64,000 nucleotides of DNA from Acidobacteriota bacterium (GCA_013289875.1 JABCZC010000008.1:37225-101224), one strand, 5' to 3'; positions 34,421 to 45,240 are shown, counted from the stretch's first letter. Translations and numbers: made by a program. Notes: generated from the sequence alone by a model not told the origin.

Positions 34421-35755
34421 ATGAGCGCAGATTCCTCAGGGAAAGAAATAAAGGACGCAGCCGAAGGGCAGGCGCGCTGGGACTACTCGCACGCGTGGCG
34501 GGCGCTGCGGCACCGGAATTTCCGGCTATTTTTCGGTGGGCAGAGTATTTCGCTGATCGGCACATGGATGACGCGCATCGCGACCGCGTGGCTGGTCTAC
34601 CGGCTCACGAAGTCGGCACTGCTGCTGGGCACGGTGAGTTTTGCAGGGCAGATACCCACGTTTCTGCTCGCGCCTTTTGCGGGGGTGCTGATGGATCGTC
34701 TGGACCGCCGCCAGGTGCTGGTGTGGACACAGACTTTGGCGATGCTGCAATCACTGGCACTGGCGGTACTGACGCTCACGCACCGGATCACAATCCATGA
34801 AGTGCTCGCGCTGAGCGCCTTTCAGGGTGTGATCAACGCTTTTGACATGCCGGGGCGGCAGGCGTTCATGGTGCAGATGGTGGAGGATCGCGCGGATCTG
34901 TCGAACGCCATCGCAATCAACTCCTCGATGGTGAACCTCGCGCGGCTGATCGGTCCGTCCCTAGCCGGGTTGGTGATTGCCGCGACAAACGAGGGCTGGT
35001 GCTTCCTGATCGATGGTGTGAGCTATGTCGCGGTGATCGTTTCGCTGCTACTGATGCGGGTGCATGCACCGGAGATGATGCGTATTGCGGCGTCGATGTT
35101 CGAGCAAATGCATGAGGGGTGGAAATACGTCTCCACGTTTCTGCCGATACGCAACATTCTGCTGCTTTTTGCGCTGGTGAGCCTGATGGGTATGCCGTAT
35201 ATGGTGCTGATGCCGATCTTCGCTGTACAGGTGCTCAAGGGAGGGCCGCACACTCTGGGCTTCCTGATGGGCGCAGCGGGGGTTGGTGCGCTGATTTCAG
35301 CCCTGTCGCTGGTTTTGCGCAAGTCGGTACGCGGGCTGGTGAAGATGCTTCCGATTTCGGCGTGCATGTTTGGGGTGGGGCTGGTGTGCTTCGGGCTCTC
35401 CCACGTGTTGTGGCTTTCACTGTGCCTGATGGTGGCGGTGGGCTTTGGCATGATGCAAGGCCTTACGGTCAGCAACACGATCATTCAGACATTGGTGCCG
35501 GAGGACAAGCGCGGGCGGGTGATGAGTTACTACACGGCGGCGTTTGTTGGGATGGCTCCATTCGGCAGCCTGTTGGCGGGAACGCTGGCGCACTGGATCG
35601 GGGCTCCCTGGACGGTGATGGTGACTGGAACCTGCTGCATCCTGGGCGCAGCGTGGTTCTGGTCGCGGCGCAAGGAGATTCGCGATGTGATCCGGCCGAT
35701 CTACATCCAGCTTGGGATTGTGCCCGCGCCTCCGGAGTTGGTGGAAGAGCAGTGA
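34421..35755 (+). CDS. MFS exporter of the EntS/MFS_3 type
   Basis: A 444-aa inner-membrane transporter of the MFS_3 group, about 12 spans. The RNFRLFFGGQSISLIGTWM start, the LAPFAGVLMDRLDRRQVL loop (motif A) and the DMPGRQAFMVQMV and INSSMVNLARLIGPSLAG segments are typical. Unlike the paralogue at 17186 it lacks a C-terminal soluble domain. It likely exports small molecules such as siderophores or drugs. It follows the barrel protein by 41 bases in the same direction. Confidence 0.9.
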   Translation: MSADSSGKEIKDAAEGQARWDYSHAWRALRHRNFRLFFGGQSISLIGTWMTRIATAWLVYRLTKSALLLGTVSFAGQIPTFLLAPFAGVLMDRLDRRQVLVWTQTLAMLQSLALAVLTLTHRITIHEVLALSAFQGVINAFDMPGRQAFMVQMVEDRADLSNAIAINSSMVNLARLIGPSLAGLVIAATNEGWCFLIDGVSYVAVIVSLLLMRVHAPEMMRIAASMFEQMHEGWKYVSTFLPIRNILLLFALVSLMGMPYMVLMPIFAVQVLKGGPHTLGFLMGAAGVGALISALSLVLRKSVRGLVKMLPISACMFGVGLVCFGLSHVLWLSLCLMVAVGFGMMQGLTVSNTIIQTLVPEDKRGRVMSYYTAAFVGMAPFGSLLAGTLAHWIGAPWTVMVTGTCCILGAAWFWSRRKEIRDVIRPIYIQLGIVPAPPELVEEQ

Positions 35756-35827
35756 ACTTCAGGGTGTAGAACCTTGGGCAGAGTTTAAGCAGGCCGCATC
35801 CTGGATTTAGTTCGCGACTCGACGAAA

Positions 35828-37382
35828 ATGCCTTTCTGGCGTGAAATGAGAACGACTGTCTTTCCCACAGATGGCTTTTCGGAGAGGTTCTCCTTGTCTC
35901 CTTCGTTTCGCAGCACGCTGAGTGTTTTAGCTCTTCCCTTTGCGTTAGCCGGACTGGCCGCCGCGCAGGTTGCGAAGCCTCCGGCGATGTATGCGCAGCC
36001 GGCACCCCATATTAATGCTCCCCTGGGCGACATTCCTCGCATGCCGGGCGACGGAGACGGCGCTTACAAGACGCAGCACTACCGGGACCTCTTTGCGGAA
36101 CTGGGGCATACTCCGGCGGAGAGCCGCGCCAAGATTGACAAGGCGTTTCAGCAGCTCTTTCACGGCGATGGGCAGGAGGAGCGAATCTACTTCGAAACTG
36201 GCGAGAACGCCAATGGCCCATTGGCCTACATCACCGATTGGGCGAACAACGATGCGCGCACCGAAGGCATGAGCTACGGCATGATGATCGCGGTCCAGTT
36301 GGATAAAAAGCGCGAATTTGATGCCATCTGGAACTGGGCGAATACCTACATGCTGGTTACCGATCCGAAGAATCCTTCGGTGGGTTATTTTGCGTGGTCG
36401 ATGAGTACCGACGGAACGCCGCGGTCGACCGGGGCGGCTCCGGATGGGGAAGAGTATTTCGTAATGGCGCTTTATTTTGCCGCGCACCGCTGGGGAAACG
36501 GCAAAGGCATCTATAACTGAGGCGGAGGCAGACAAGATTCTTCGCGGGATGCGGCATCATCCCGTGCTGAACGGTTCGAGTCCGTTTCGAGTTCATCCCG
36601 GCGATCCGCCGTTCGTTCCGCCCGACCATCCCTGGCCTAGCCCGAAGAACAAGGTCCGCGAGCGCGAGTTGTTAGCGCAGGGGAAGTCTCCCGACGCGTT
36701 CTTCTATCACCCCTCGCGAGGGCAGCGCACGGAGACGATCGGGCCGATGGTGGAAGAGAGCCACTTCATGATTCGCTTTGTGCCCAATGAGGGCGCGGGC
36801 TTTACCGACGCGTCGTATCACCTGCCGGCGTTTTATGAGCTATGGGCGCGCTGGGGTCCAGTCGAAGACCGCGAATTCTGGGCGAAGGCCGCGGATGTGA
36901 GCCGGGCGATGTTCAGCAAGGTGACCGGACCGCAAACGGGTTTAACTCCCGACAGGAATAACTTCGATATGACGCAGATTGTCGGCCGCGATGGCACTCC
37001 GCCCTTTAGCTATGACTCGTGGAGAAGCGTGAGCAACTGGTCGGTCGATTATTCCTGGTGGAAGAAGGATCCACAGGAAATCGTCCTGAGCGACCGTATT
37101 CAGACGTTTCTCAATGGGCAGGGAATCGGCACATTTGCCGACCGCTACACGCTCGACGGCAAGGCGCTCTCAACGCGGCACTCGACGGGGATGCTGGCGA
37201 CGACCGCCGTGGGCAGTCTTGCGGCTTCCTCGGGACCGGTTGCCAAGGCATTTTTAGAGGAGCTTTGGAATTCGCCCATTCCCTCTGGGGAGCAGCGCTA
37301 CTACGACGGTTTGTTATACCTCATGAGCATGATGCACTGCAGCGGGAACTTCCGCATCGTCACCCCCCGCAATATACGTTAG
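35828..37382 (+). pseudogene. GH8 family hydrolase (Rex-like), broken by one frameshift
   Basis: Two reading frames together encode one glycoside hydrolase family 8 protein of about 517 residues with a signal peptide (VLALPFALAGLAAAQ). The first ends at TGA 36518-36520 after GNGKGIYN; the second continues in the +1 frame from about 36519 with EAEADKILRGM. Restoring a TAT/TAC codon would join them, so two bases are missing or one is extra. The first half holds the GH8 general-acid motif TEGMSYGMM (Glu146). The best family match is reducing-end xylose-releasing exo-oligoxylanase. It may be a true pseudogene or a sequencing error; the rest is well preserved. Confidence 0.8.
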
Positions 37383-37471
37383 GAATTGCCCACGGAATCA
37401 CAGCATGTTATTCTTGATGCAGACACTTAGGAAGTGTAGAGAACATAAGAAACAGGAGTAACGCACAGACC

Positions 37472-37738
37472 GTGCTGGCACCTACAAAAAAGACCGACAT
37501 TATCACGCGTTTTCGCACGCATGACTCCGACACCGGCAGTCCTGAAGTGCAGATCGCGATCCTCAGCGAGCGCATTGGCGAGCTGACCGAGCACTTCAAG
37601 ACCCACGCGAAGGACCATGGTTCGCGCCGCGGCCTGTTGATGCTGGTGAGCAAGCGCCGCCGCCTGCTTGACTACCTCAAGACGAACGACTCCGACCGCT
37701 ATCGCGAAGTCATCGGCAAGCTCGGCATACGCAAGTAG
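37472..37738 (+). CDS. rpsO: 30S ribosomal protein S15
   Basis: An 88-aa S15 protein, which binds 16S rRNA in the small-subunit platform. [40 protein letters not shown] and [14 protein letters not shown] are the conserved blocks, and the length is typical. The start is GTG 37472; AGGAG at 37454 lies a bit far upstream. In most bacteria rpsO precedes pnp, as here, although 404 bases separate them. Confidence 0.96.
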   Translation: MLAPTKKTDIITRFRTHDSDTGSPEVQIAILSERIGELTEHFKTHAKDHGSRRGLLMLVSKRRRLLDYLKTNDSDRYREVIGKLGIRK

Positions 37739-38142
37739 CCGCAACGATTCCATTGTCCCTCAAGCAGACGCGACGGAAATCGAATTCAGAATGGAATGCG
37801 CGGGCTCGGCAACGGGCCCAGGTGTATTCGCTGCAGGCAGTGTGCGGCCCGTATGGCACGCATCGCCGGCGCGGGAGAGTCTCACTCTGATGCGAACGCT
37901 TTCCGCGGCTCCCACGCGCGTGCCATCCGGCGAAAGTCGGGCGGGTAGTGCAGCAGCCGTTCTGACCAAAACTTATTTCCGCCGTCTTTCCCACCTAAGA
38001 ATTTTCCCACCCGCGATTCGCCTTTCAGGTTTAAGCCTGGCCTTGCATTTTTGCATCCCGCCGCATGAAGCGGCACTGGCCGGCTACCGACTGCCCACAA
38101 TGCGGGGCGCGATCGCATATTGCTCTTAAGAAACGAGGATTT
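37739..38142. other. 404-base rpsO-pnp spacer
   Basis: No protein is supported here. The spacer contains a small hairpin GCCGC-ATGAA-GCGGC near 38061-38077 and a pyrimidine-rich, AT-richer stretch at about 37968-38030. In well studied bacteria this spacer carries the rpsO terminator, the pnp promoter and an RNase III hairpin used for pnp autocontrol. None of these can be assigned with confidence from the sequence alone. Confidence 0.4.
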
Positions 38143-40608
38143 ATGAAGCACGACGTAACAGTTGAGCTTGCCGGCGGCAAGCAGTTGCATTTTGAAACAG
38201 GCCGCATGGCCAAGCAGGCGCCAGGCGCCGCGCTCGTCACCCAGGGTGAATCGGTAGTGCTGGGCACCGCCGTCGCCTCGCCAGATCCGAGGGAAGGTAT
38301 CGACTTCTTTCCTCTCACCGTCGATTATCGCGAGTACGCCTATGCGGGCGGACGCATTCCCGGCGGCTTTATCAAGCGCGAAGGCCGGCCGAGCGAGCGC
38401 GAGATTCTGACCTGCCGTCAGATCGATCGCCCCATTCGCCCGCTGTTTCCGGAGGGCTTCCGCAATGAGACACAGGTCATCGTGCTCGTCTTTTCGGCAG
38501 ACAAAGAGAACGATCCCGATGTGATCGGCATCAACGCCGCAAGTGCGGCTCTGTCACTTTCGGACATACCCTTTGCGGGTCCGGTCGGAGCGGTGCGCGT
38601 GGGGCAGGTAAACGGTGAGTTCGTCGTGAATCCGACGTATGCCGAACGGCGCGAGAGCTCGATCAACATTACGGTGGTTGCGACCAAGCACGGCATTGTG
38701 ATGGTCGAGAGCGGATCGAGCGAGGTCTCGGAAGAGACGGTGATCGGCGCGATTGAGTTCGGTCACGAGGAAATCAAGAAGATTGTCGCCGGAATCGAAA
38801 AACTGGTCTCGCTGGCAGGCAAAACAAAGCGCGAGGTTGCTCCTCCGGAATTCGACGCGGCTTATTACTCCGGACTGAGCGCGAAAATTGGCGATCGTCT
38901 CAAGGACGCGCTTGATACGAGCGCGCATCCCAAGGCGGAAAGCTATGCCCTGGTGAAGCAGATCAAGGACGAGCTGGCCAAGGAAGTCAGCGAGGGCGAA
39001 GACGCAGCGGCAGCCAAGAAGAAGCTGGCGAAGTACTACGAGGCTCTGCGCGAGAATATCTTCCGAGAACAGGTAACGAAGGAGCGCATCCGGCCGGATC
39101 GCCGCGCCTTCGATCAGATTCGCCCCATCACGATTGAGGTTGGCGTTCTGCCCCGCACGCACGGCTCGGCGCTGTTCACGCGCGGTGAGACACAGGCGCT
39201 GGTGACAGCCACGCTGGGCACTGGTGATGACTCGCAGCGTCTGGAGACATTCGAAGGCGAGCAGAAGAAGCGCTTCATGCTGCACTACAATTTCCCGCCA
39301 TTTTCGGTGGGAGAAGTGGGCCGCATGACCGGCGTTGGACGCCGCGAAGTGGGTCACGGAGCACTGGCGGAGCGCGCGGTGAGCGCAGTGCTTCCGAACG
39401 AAGACGAGTCGCCTTATTCACTGCGTGTCGTTTCGGACATTCTGGAGTCGAACGGTTCTTCTTCGATGGCCTCGGTGTGCGGAGCTAGCCTGGCGCTGAT
39501 GGATGCGGGTATTCCGCTGAAGGCGTCGGTTGCGGGCATCGCGATGGGCCTGGTGAAGGAGGGCGAAGAGTACGCCATTCTGACCGATATTGCCGGTGCG
39601 GAAGATCACTACGGCGATATGGACTTCAAGGTTGCGGGCACGCGGAAGGGAATTACTGCGCTGCAGATGGACATCAAGATCAGCGGTATCACCGGCCAGA
39701 TCATGCGCGAGGCGCTCGAACAGGCGCGGCGCGGCCGGCTGTTTCTGCTGGACACGATGGACGCGACGCTGAGCGGACCGCGAGACATCAAGTCGAAGTA
39801 TGCGCCGCAGATTCGCACGCTGCAGATTCCTACCGACAAGATTCGCGACTTGATCGGGCCGGGCGGCAAGACGATTCGCGGCATCATCGAGGCCACACAG
39901 GTCAAGATCGATGTCGACGATACGGGCCGCGTGAACGTGGCATCGAGCGATGAAGAAGGCTTGAAGAGAGCGCTGGCCATGATCAACGACCTTACGGCTG
40001 TACCGGAGATCGGCAAGACGTATCTCGGCAAGGTGGTTCGCCTGGCGGAGTTCGGCGCATTCGTCGAGATCTTCCCGGGGACCGACGGTCTGCTGCACGT
40101 GAGCGAGATCGCCGAGCATCGCGTGAAGGAAGTGAAGGACGAGTTGCGCGAAGGCGATCAGGTCCTGGTAAAGGTCCTTGGCGTTGAAGGCAACCGTATC
40201 AAGCTCTCGCGCAAGGCCCTGCTCAGGGAACAGCGCGAGAAGCTGGGTCTGCCTGCGCCGGGTGCACAGAGCGGTCCGGTTGGCGACATCTCAGCGTCGG
40301 GTGAATCTTCTTCGGAAGAGCGCCCACGGCGTCAACCACGGCCGGAGCCGGTAGAACGGCAGCCTTCGTCCAATGCCAGCACCATTACTATTGAAGGCGG
40401 CGACGACTTCGATGATGCAGGTGGCGAGGATGGCGGCGAAGAGATTAACTTCAACCGCGCCGATGGCGTACCGGTTGCGGTGGCGTCCAGTGGCGAGCGC
40501 CGTCCGGGCGGAGCGGGCCAGGGCGGTGGAGGTCAGCGTCGTCGGCGACGTGGTCGCGGCCGCGGACCGGGTGGCGGTGGTGGCGGTGGCGGTCGCGGAC
40601 CGCAGTAG
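38143..40608 (+). CDS. pnp: Polyribonucleotide nucleotidyltransferase (PNPase) with long Arg/Gly-rich tail
   Basis: An 821-aa exoribonuclease that degrades RNA phosphorolytically and acts in the degradosome. Two RNase PH-like domains are visible ([19 protein letters not shown] early; [19 protein letters not shown] in the second), then the KH domain ([19 protein letters not shown]) and the S1 domain ([19 protein letters not shown]). An extra tail of about 125 residues follows, first acidic and Ser-rich, then [10 protein letters not shown] and poly-Gly. The ATG at 38143 with GAGGA upstream gives the usual N-terminus. A terminator-like hairpin follows the stop at 40621. Confidence 0.96.
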   Translation: MKHDVTVELAGGKQLHFETGRMAKQAPGAALVTQGESVVLGTAVASPDPREGIDFFPLTVDYREYAYAGGRIPGGFIKREGRPSEREILTCRQIDRPIRPLFPEGFRNETQVIVLVFSADKENDPDVIGINAASAALSLSDIPFAGPVGAVRVGQVNGEFVVNPTYAERRESSINITVVATKHGIVMVESGSSEVSEETVIGAIEFGHEEIKKIVAGIEKLVSLAGKTKREVAPPEFDAAYYSGLSAKIGDRLKDALDTSAHPKAESYALVKQIKDELAKEVSEGEDAAAAKKKLAKYYEALRENIFREQVTKERIRPDRRAFDQIRPITIEVGVLPRTHGSALFTRGETQALVTATLGTGDDSQRLETFEGEQKKRFMLHYNFPPFSVGEVGRMTGVGRREVGHGALAERAVSAVLPNEDESPYSLRVVSDILESNGSSSMASVCGASLALMDAGIPLKASVAGIAMGLVKEGEEYAILTDIAGAEDHYGDMDFKVAGTRKGITALQMDIKISGITGQIMREALEQARRGRLFLLDTMDATLSGPRDIKSKYAPQIRTLQIPTDKIRDLIGPGGKTIRGIIEATQVKIDVDDTGRVNVASSDEEGLKRALAMINDLTAVPEIGKTYLGKVVRLAEFGAFVEIFPGTDGLLHVSEIAEHRVKEVKDELREGDQVLVKVLGVEGNRIKLSRKALLREQREKLGLPAPGAQSGPVGDISASGESSSEERPRRQPRPEPVERQPSSNASTITIEGGDDFDDAGGEDGGEEINFNRADGVPVAVASSGERRPGGAGQGGGGQRRRRRGRGRGPGGGGGGGGRGPQ

Positions 40609-40620
40609 GTTACACAAAGA

Positions 40621-40648
40621 GGGCTGCGCATTGAGCGTGGCCCTTTTT
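40621..40648 (+). terminator. Rho-independent terminator of pnp
   Basis: GGGCTGCGC and GCGTGGCCC form a nine-pair stem with two wobble pairs and a five-base loop, followed directly by TTTTT. It begins 13 bases after the pnp stop and ends 27 bases before the DMT permease gene. Confidence 0.75.
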
Positions 40649-40674
40649 CTGCACTGCGCCGCGACAAGAAGCCA

Positions 40675-41649
40675 ATGAACTGGCGGACTACAGCGGCGTT
40701 TGTTGTGGTCGGATTGATCTGGGGCAGCGCGTGGATTGCCACCTCGCTGGTGCTTCCGCAAATGCCCGGCCTCTATGCCGGCGCGGTGCGCTTTACCATT
40801 GCTGCAAGTTTCGCCGCGCTTCTTGCGCTGGCGACGAATCTCCGAAGATCCAATCCATTAAGAAAAAAGTCCGCCAGCCTGATTTCGTCACTTGTTCTCG
40901 GCGTAACGATGGTGTCGCTGCCCTATGCGCTAACGGTGTGGGCAGCGGGACAGGTGTCTCCGGGAGTAGTGGCGACTTTGTTTGCCTTTATGCCATTGAC
41001 GGCTCTGCTACTGAGCAAGGACGGTGCGAGCAGGGCGATCTCGACGGTGGTGATCGGTATTGGCGGCGTAGCTCTTCTTGTCGCACAGGGGCTGTCGACT
41101 TCGACGGCGCAACTCAAAGGAGCGCTTCTGATTGCAGGCGCCGTGGGACTGGGGGCATTTTCGCTGGACTATGCGAAGAAATATTTGGGGGCACGGAAAC
41201 ATATGAGGCACGTCGATCTGCCCGCATCGGCGGCGATCCAATTCACCGTAGCAGCAATTCTATTGGGAGCACTTAGCCTGGTGACCGAGCACCGGGAGCC
41301 GATCGCGTGGACCAAACAACTCGTTGCCTCGCTCTTGGTCCAGGGGGTGATCGTGAGCGGGGCGACACTGCCGCTGGTGTATTGGTTGTTGACGAAGCTG
41401 GAGACGTGGCAGGTGGCTGCTCTGCAGTGGACTGCGACGCTGGTTGCGGTTGCGGAAGCAGCCTGGTTTCTGCGTGCCAAACTCCCTGTGGAAACCTGGG
41501 CCGGGGCAGGAATCATCGTTGCTGCGACTGTGCGGCTGTCCGGCGGAAGTGGACAGGAAAGCGAGGAAACCGTAACTCTTCAGATAACAAACCGTACGTT
41601 TGACGCATCAATGGCATCCGAATCTGAAGTAGGATCAGAGCAAAGGTGA
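40675..41649 (+). CDS. DMT-superfamily permease (EamA type)
   Basis: A 324-aa inner-membrane protein with about ten spans in two EamA repeats. The first repeat begins with FVVVGLIWGSAWIATSLVLP and the second with LIAGAVGLGAFSLDYAKKYL. EamA transporters export amino acids, nucleotides or other metabolites; the substrate cannot be told here. It has a soluble C-terminal tail of about 30 residues. It follows the pnp terminator and precedes a small unknown protein in the same direction. Confidence 0.85.
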   Translation: MNWRTTAAFVVVGLIWGSAWIATSLVLPQMPGLYAGAVRFTIAASFAALLALATNLRRSNPLRKKSASLISSLVLGVTMVSLPYALTVWAAGQVSPGVVATLFAFMPLTALLLSKDGASRAISTVVIGIGGVALLVAQGLSTSTAQLKGALLIAGAVGLGAFSLDYAKKYLGARKHMRHVDLPASAAIQFTVAAILLGALSLVTEHREPIAWTKQLVASLLVQGVIVSGATLPLVYWLLTKLETWQVAALQWTATLVAVAEAAWFLRAKLPVETWAGAGIIVAATVRLSGGSGQESEETVTLQITNRTFDASMASESEVGSEQR

Positions 41650-41679
41650 GTTCGCTGAGTCGAGGCAGGCAGAGCGGCA

Positions 41680-42090
41680 ATGAGCGCGTCCATGTACATC
41701 GTCGTTGAGGGTGAGGATCCGGGCTACGATATCTTCGTGAACGGGCACGCCCTGGCGCGCAATGAGGATGCGCTGGAGAAACTGGCAGTGCGGTTAGGAG
41801 TGAAACCGCTCCTCGAATTCTTCTCCGCCGATCAGAACTCCATGGCCCTGCTGCTAGAAGAAGGCGCGGGTGATCCCGAATGGGCCAAGACATTGCCGCC
41901 CCCGCAGTGGTTTTCGCCTGAAGACGGTCTCGCCACGATCTCGACTCTGCATGACTTTCTCAAGGATGCACCGACCACACTCGGGACGGAGACCCTTTTG
42001 GTCGTGAATGAACTTGAGGAATACGAACGCGTGTTGCGGAAGACGGCCATGCGCAATCTCCGCTGGCAGCTGGCCGTCAGCTGGAAGTGA
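41680..42090 (+). CDS. Conserved-looking soluble protein, unknown function (136 aa)
   Basis: A 136-aa acidic soluble protein with no signal peptide. It starts with MSASMYIVVEGEDPGYDIFV, contains GVKPLLEFFSADQNSM, a Pro-rich middle (LPPPQWFSPEDGLATI) and a helical C-terminus (ELEEYERVLRKTAMRNLRW). The domain boundaries are clear enough to believe it is real, and the coding pattern is good. No recognisable family or catalytic motif. It is 30 bases downstream of the DMT permease and convergent with the DinB-like gene. Confidence 0.7.
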   Translation: MSASMYIVVEGEDPGYDIFVNGHALARNEDALEKLAVRLGVKPLLEFFSADQNSMALLLEEGAGDPEWAKTLPPPQWFSPEDGLATISTLHDFLKDAPTTLGTETLLVVNELEEYERVLRKTAMRNLRWQLAVSWK

Positions 42091-42117
42091 AAAAAGCGCC
42101 CCCTCACCATTAAACGG

Positions 42118-42600
42118 CTATTTCTTCCAAGCCCCCAGCTCTCTTCTCAGCAAGACCATTTCACCCAGGTGATAGCTGGTGTGATCGCAAGCAAGCAATA
42201 TCTCGCGGAGCAGGGTTTGACCGTCACCCCATGGAATTTTTGCGTACAGGTTCGACTCCGGGTCCTGGAGCATTTTTTCAAAGGCGACGAAGTCAGCCTT
42301 GAGAGCTTTGACCGACTTCCGCCACTCGCTTGCTGAAGCCGGGGCATCCTTTGCCGGCCAGTACTCGTCTGGCCACTTCGGCGCAATATACTTAGGATCC
42401 GTGGAGAAGAGCAGCAGATCGTTAATTGTGAACCGTATGTGTTCAAGAAGCTGCCAGGGAGTAAATGGAGCGTTCTCCGGTTTGCTGCCTTGCAGTTTCT
42501 CTGGAAAATCATCGAGAACGGTAGCCAGGTCTACATGCGCGCTGCCTCCGCGCATAAATTCCAAAAGGTGATCGCGCAAAACTCGGTCATCCAGGGGCAT
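42118..42600 (-). CDS. DinB-family protein
   Basis: A 160-aa four-helix bundle protein of the DinB/YfiT superfamily. LLEHIRFTINDLLLFS and LREILLACDHTSYHLGEMVLLRR provide the histidines that usually bind a metal (His in HIRF, in CDHTSYH). Members act as thiol-dependent transferases or remain unassigned; a bacillithiol or mycothiol link cannot be proven here. GAGGAGAG is an excellent ribosome binding site for the ATG at 42600. It is downstream of murA on the same strand. Confidence 0.85.
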   Translation of the reverse strand: MPLDDRVLRDHLLEFMRGGSAHVDLATVLDDFPEKLQGSKPENAPFTPWQLLEHIRFTINDLLLFSTDPKYIAPKWPDEYWPAKDAPASASEWRKSVKALKADFVAFEKMLQDPESNLYAKIPWGDGQTLLREILLACDHTSYHLGEMVLLRRELGAWKK

Positions 42601-42682
42601 TTATCTCTCCTCAGACGATGGGATGCTCAAAGATGAACGAATGATTTACTCGATGAAAGATTCCTTCCCGGATGCCCAGAGA

Positions 42683-43993
42683 TCAGTAAGCTTCCGCCGT
42701 CGCGAGTTCACGTTTATCGGCGAAAATATTTCCCATGCGGCGAATCTGAGCGCCCACTCCCCGCAGCTTCTCCTCGATGTGCTCATAGCCGCGATCCATA
42801 TGGTAGACACGGTCGAGAATCGACTCGCCGTCGGCGACCATCGCCGCCAGGACGAGCGATGCGGAGGCGCGCAGGTCAGAACACATGACTGCGGCGGCAG
42901 ATAATGGCGACTTGCCGCGAATGGTCGCGGTGCGTCCATCGACCTTGATGTTCGCACCCATGCGGACCAACTCCTGCACATGCATGAAACGGTTTTCGAA
43001 GATGTTTTCCGTCACGACGGACGTGCCGTCGGCCTGTGTGGCCAGGGCCATGTACTGAGCCTGCATATCGGTGGGGAAGCCGGGATATTCTTCGGTCGAA
43101 ACATCGGCGGCTTTCAACTGGCCTTCGCTGCGGACGCGGATCGAATCCTTGCCGAGGATGTCGATGCGCGCGCCGGCCTCTTCGAGCTTGCCGATGATGG
43201 CGCTCAGGTGAGCGGGATTACAGTTGGCAATACAGAGGTCGCCGCCGGTGATGGCTCCGGCGACGAGGAAGGTTCCGGCCTCGATGCGGTCGGGATTGAT
43301 GCGGTGGCGTGCGCCGTGGAGCTTGTCCACCCCTTGCACGCGAATTATCGATGTGCCTGCGCCTTCGATCTTCGCGCCCATGGCGGTGAGCAGCGCAGCA
43401 AGGTCGGTGACCTCGGGCTCGCGGGCGCAGTTTTCGAGCACGGTCTCGCCTTCGGCCAGAACGGCGGCCATCAGCAGGTCTTCCGTGCCCGTGACTGTGA
43501 TCTTGTCGAAATTTATATGTGCGCCCTTGAGGCGCTCGGCGCGCGCTTCAATGTAGCCGTGCTCGTAGGTGATGGTCGCGCCCATCGTTTCCAGGCCCTT
43601 GATATGCAGGTCGATAGGACGGCCTCCGATGGCGCAGCCGCCGGGCATGGCGACGCGTGCGAGACCGGTGCGAGCGACCAGCGGGCCGAGGACCAGCGAA
43701 GAGGCACGCATGGTCTTCACGATTTCATATTTTGCAACTGGGTCGGAAAGCAAGCGGCAACTTATAGTCGTGCGGTGCTGCGCTCGGCCATAGCCCAGTT
43801 CGACCTCGCCGCCCATGGAGACGAGCAGCTTGCGCTCCGTTTCAATGTCGCGTACCTGCGGGATGTTTTCGAGAACCACCTCATCTTCAGTGAGTATGGC
43901 GGCGGCCATGCAGGGAAGTGCCGAGTTCTTTGCGCCGCTTACGCGAATAGTGCCGAGCAGGGGATTGCCCCCGCGAATTACGAATTTGTCCAT
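42683..43993 (-). CDS. murA: UDP-N-acetylglucosamine 1-carboxyvinyltransferase
   Basis: A 436-aa enzyme that transfers enolpyruvate from phosphoenolpyruvate to UDP-GlcNAc, the first committed step of peptidoglycan synthesis in the cytoplasm. [21 protein letters not shown] (in parts), the [19 protein letters not shown] loop with the catalytic Cys near residue 118, and [18 protein letters not shown] are intact. A Cys in that loop predicts fosfomycin sensitivity for the enzyme. It is part of a leftward group with murQ and a serine hydrolase, and is followed by the DinB-like gene. Confidence 0.96.
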   Translation of the reverse strand: MDKFVIRGGNPLLGTIRVSGAKNSALPCMAAAILTEDEVVLENIPQVRDIETERKLLVSMGGEVELGYGRAQHRTTISCRLLSDPVAKYEIVKTMRASSLVLGPLVARTGLARVAMPGGCAIGGRPIDLHIKGLETMGATITYEHGYIEARAERLKGAHINFDKITVTGTEDLLMAAVLAEGETVLENCAREPEVTDLAALLTAMGAKIEGAGTSIIRVQGVDKLHGARHRINPDRIEAGTFLVAGAITGGDLCIANCNPAHLSAIIGKLEEAGARIDILGKDSIRVRSEGQLKAADVSTEEYPGFPTDMQAQYMALATQADGTSVVTENIFENRFMHVQELVRMGANIKVDGRTATIRGKSPLSAAAVMCSDLRASASLVLAAMVADGESILDRVYHMDRGYEHIEEKLRGVGAQIRRMGNIFADKRELATAEAY

Positions 43994-44210
43994 AGTTTCT
44001 GTGCCGTTCCTTGCTGCGGTCCTGTATGCAGTAGTGTAAATGCGCGAGCTGTGGGAAGGCAGAGCAGGTGCTTAGTTTGAAACCTGCTCTGAGTTGGCTT
44101 TGAGCCACTGCGCCAGTCCGTTCTCGGAAAGTTTGCCTCCAAATCCATAGGCGGCAGCTGGCCGGGTGAGCGATGGCGTCGCCTCGGAATAAGGAGCAGG
44201 CTGAGACGCG

Positions 44211-44245
44211 AAAACCGAAAACCCGCCGGCTGTACGGCGGGCTTT
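44211..44245 (-). terminator. Probable terminator of murQ
   Basis: On the minus strand, GCCCGCCG and CGGCGGG arms surround a six-base loop and are followed by GTTTTCGGTTTT. It lies about 20 bases after the murQ stop, before murA, so murA probably has its own promoter in the 44000-44210 region. Confidence 0.7.
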
Positions 44246-44265
44246 GTGAGTTGACTGCTCTTGGC

Positions 44266-45240
44266 TCAGAGTTCCATCGTCGTATCTTCAATAGCCAGCC
44301 GCACATTGCCGTCGGATCTGGCGAGACGGCGAACGGCTTCGGGCTTGTCGACTCCGGCTTTGAGCATGACCAGCGCTACAGGTACGCTGCGGCCTGCGGA
44401 CTTGATGACGTCAACAGCCTTGTCACGGCTGATATGGCAGGCCCGCATCAGGATGCCGATACCACGCTCTACCAACTTCGAGTTCTGCATGTGCACGTTG
44501 ACCATGAGGTTTTCGTACACGTAGCCGAGTCGCGTCATGGCCCCGGTGGTGATCATGTTGGTGATCATCTTCTGGGCGGTGGCCGCTTTCATGCGGGTTG
44601 AGCCGGATATGACTTCCGGTCCGACGTCGGCGATGATGGCGATATCTGCCGCAGCGGCCAAGGGCGCATTCTGGTTGCAGGTGATGCAGGCCGTCTTTGC
44701 TCCGCGCGCACGCGCATAGGCAATCGCGGCGACAACGTATGGTGTGCGTCCGCTGGCCGAAAGGCCGATGATCATGTCTTTGCGAGTGGGGCGGCGCCGT
44801 GCGATGTCGCGCTGGCCCAGTTCCTCGGAGTCTTCGTTGACCTCAACCGGCGACGCGAGAGCCTTGGGGCCGCCGGCCATGATGTACTGAACTGTCTGCG
44901 GCGTGGTCGAAAAATAGGGAGGACATTCACAGGCATCGAGCGAAGCGATGCGTCCGCTCGATCCGGCGCCAATGTAGATCAACCGGCCGCCTTCGCGGAG
45001 GCTGCGCGCCACTGAGTCGATGACCTGAGCGATCTCTGGCAGCGCTTTTTTTACGGCGGCGGCTACCTTCGAATCTTCGTGGTTGATGATGCGCGCGATC
45101 TCTAAAGCGGACTTGGTATCAAACCCCTGCGATGCGTCGTTGGGGCTTTCCGTCATCAGATCGTGCAGATTTGAATTGGAATTGGTGGGCTTATGATTTG
45201 AACTTTTGATATCAGCCTGCGGGTGCGTCAAAGTGGCCAT
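44266..45240 (-). CDS. murQ: N-acetylmuramic acid 6-phosphate etherase
   Basis: A 324-aa SIS-domain enzyme that cleaves the lactyl ether of MurNAc-6-phosphate, giving GlcNAc-6-phosphate and lactate in cell-wall recycling. GAGSSGRIASLDACECPP, YIMAGGPKALASPVEVNEDS, GLSASGRTPYVVAAIAYARA and SGSTRMKAATAQKMITNM are diagnostic. Residues about 1-25 are a non-conserved, Asn/Ser-rich extension. It lies 87 bases after a serine hydrolase gene and 270 bases before murA, forming a peptidoglycan recycling neighbourhood. Confidence 0.95.
   Translation of the reverse strand: MATLTHPQADIKSSNHKPTNSNSNLHDLMTESPNDASQGFDTKSALEIARIINHEDSKVAAAVKKALPEIAQVIDSVARSLREGGRLIYIGAGSSGRIASLDACECPPYFSTTPQTVQYIMAGGPKALASPVEVNEDSEELGQRDIARRRPTRKDMIIGLSASGRTPYVVAAIAYARARGAKTACITCNQNAPLAAAADIAIIADVGPEVISGSTRMKAATAQKMITNMITTGAMTRLGYVYENLMVNVHMQNSKLVERGIGILMRACHISRDKAVDVIKSAGRSVPVALVMLKAGVDKPEAVRRLARSDGNVRLAIEDTTMEL

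Noticed and set aside
42980..44080. Long frame (366 codons) opposite murA
   Set aside because: It is the mirror of murA, a well supported gene; composition is that of a shadow frame.
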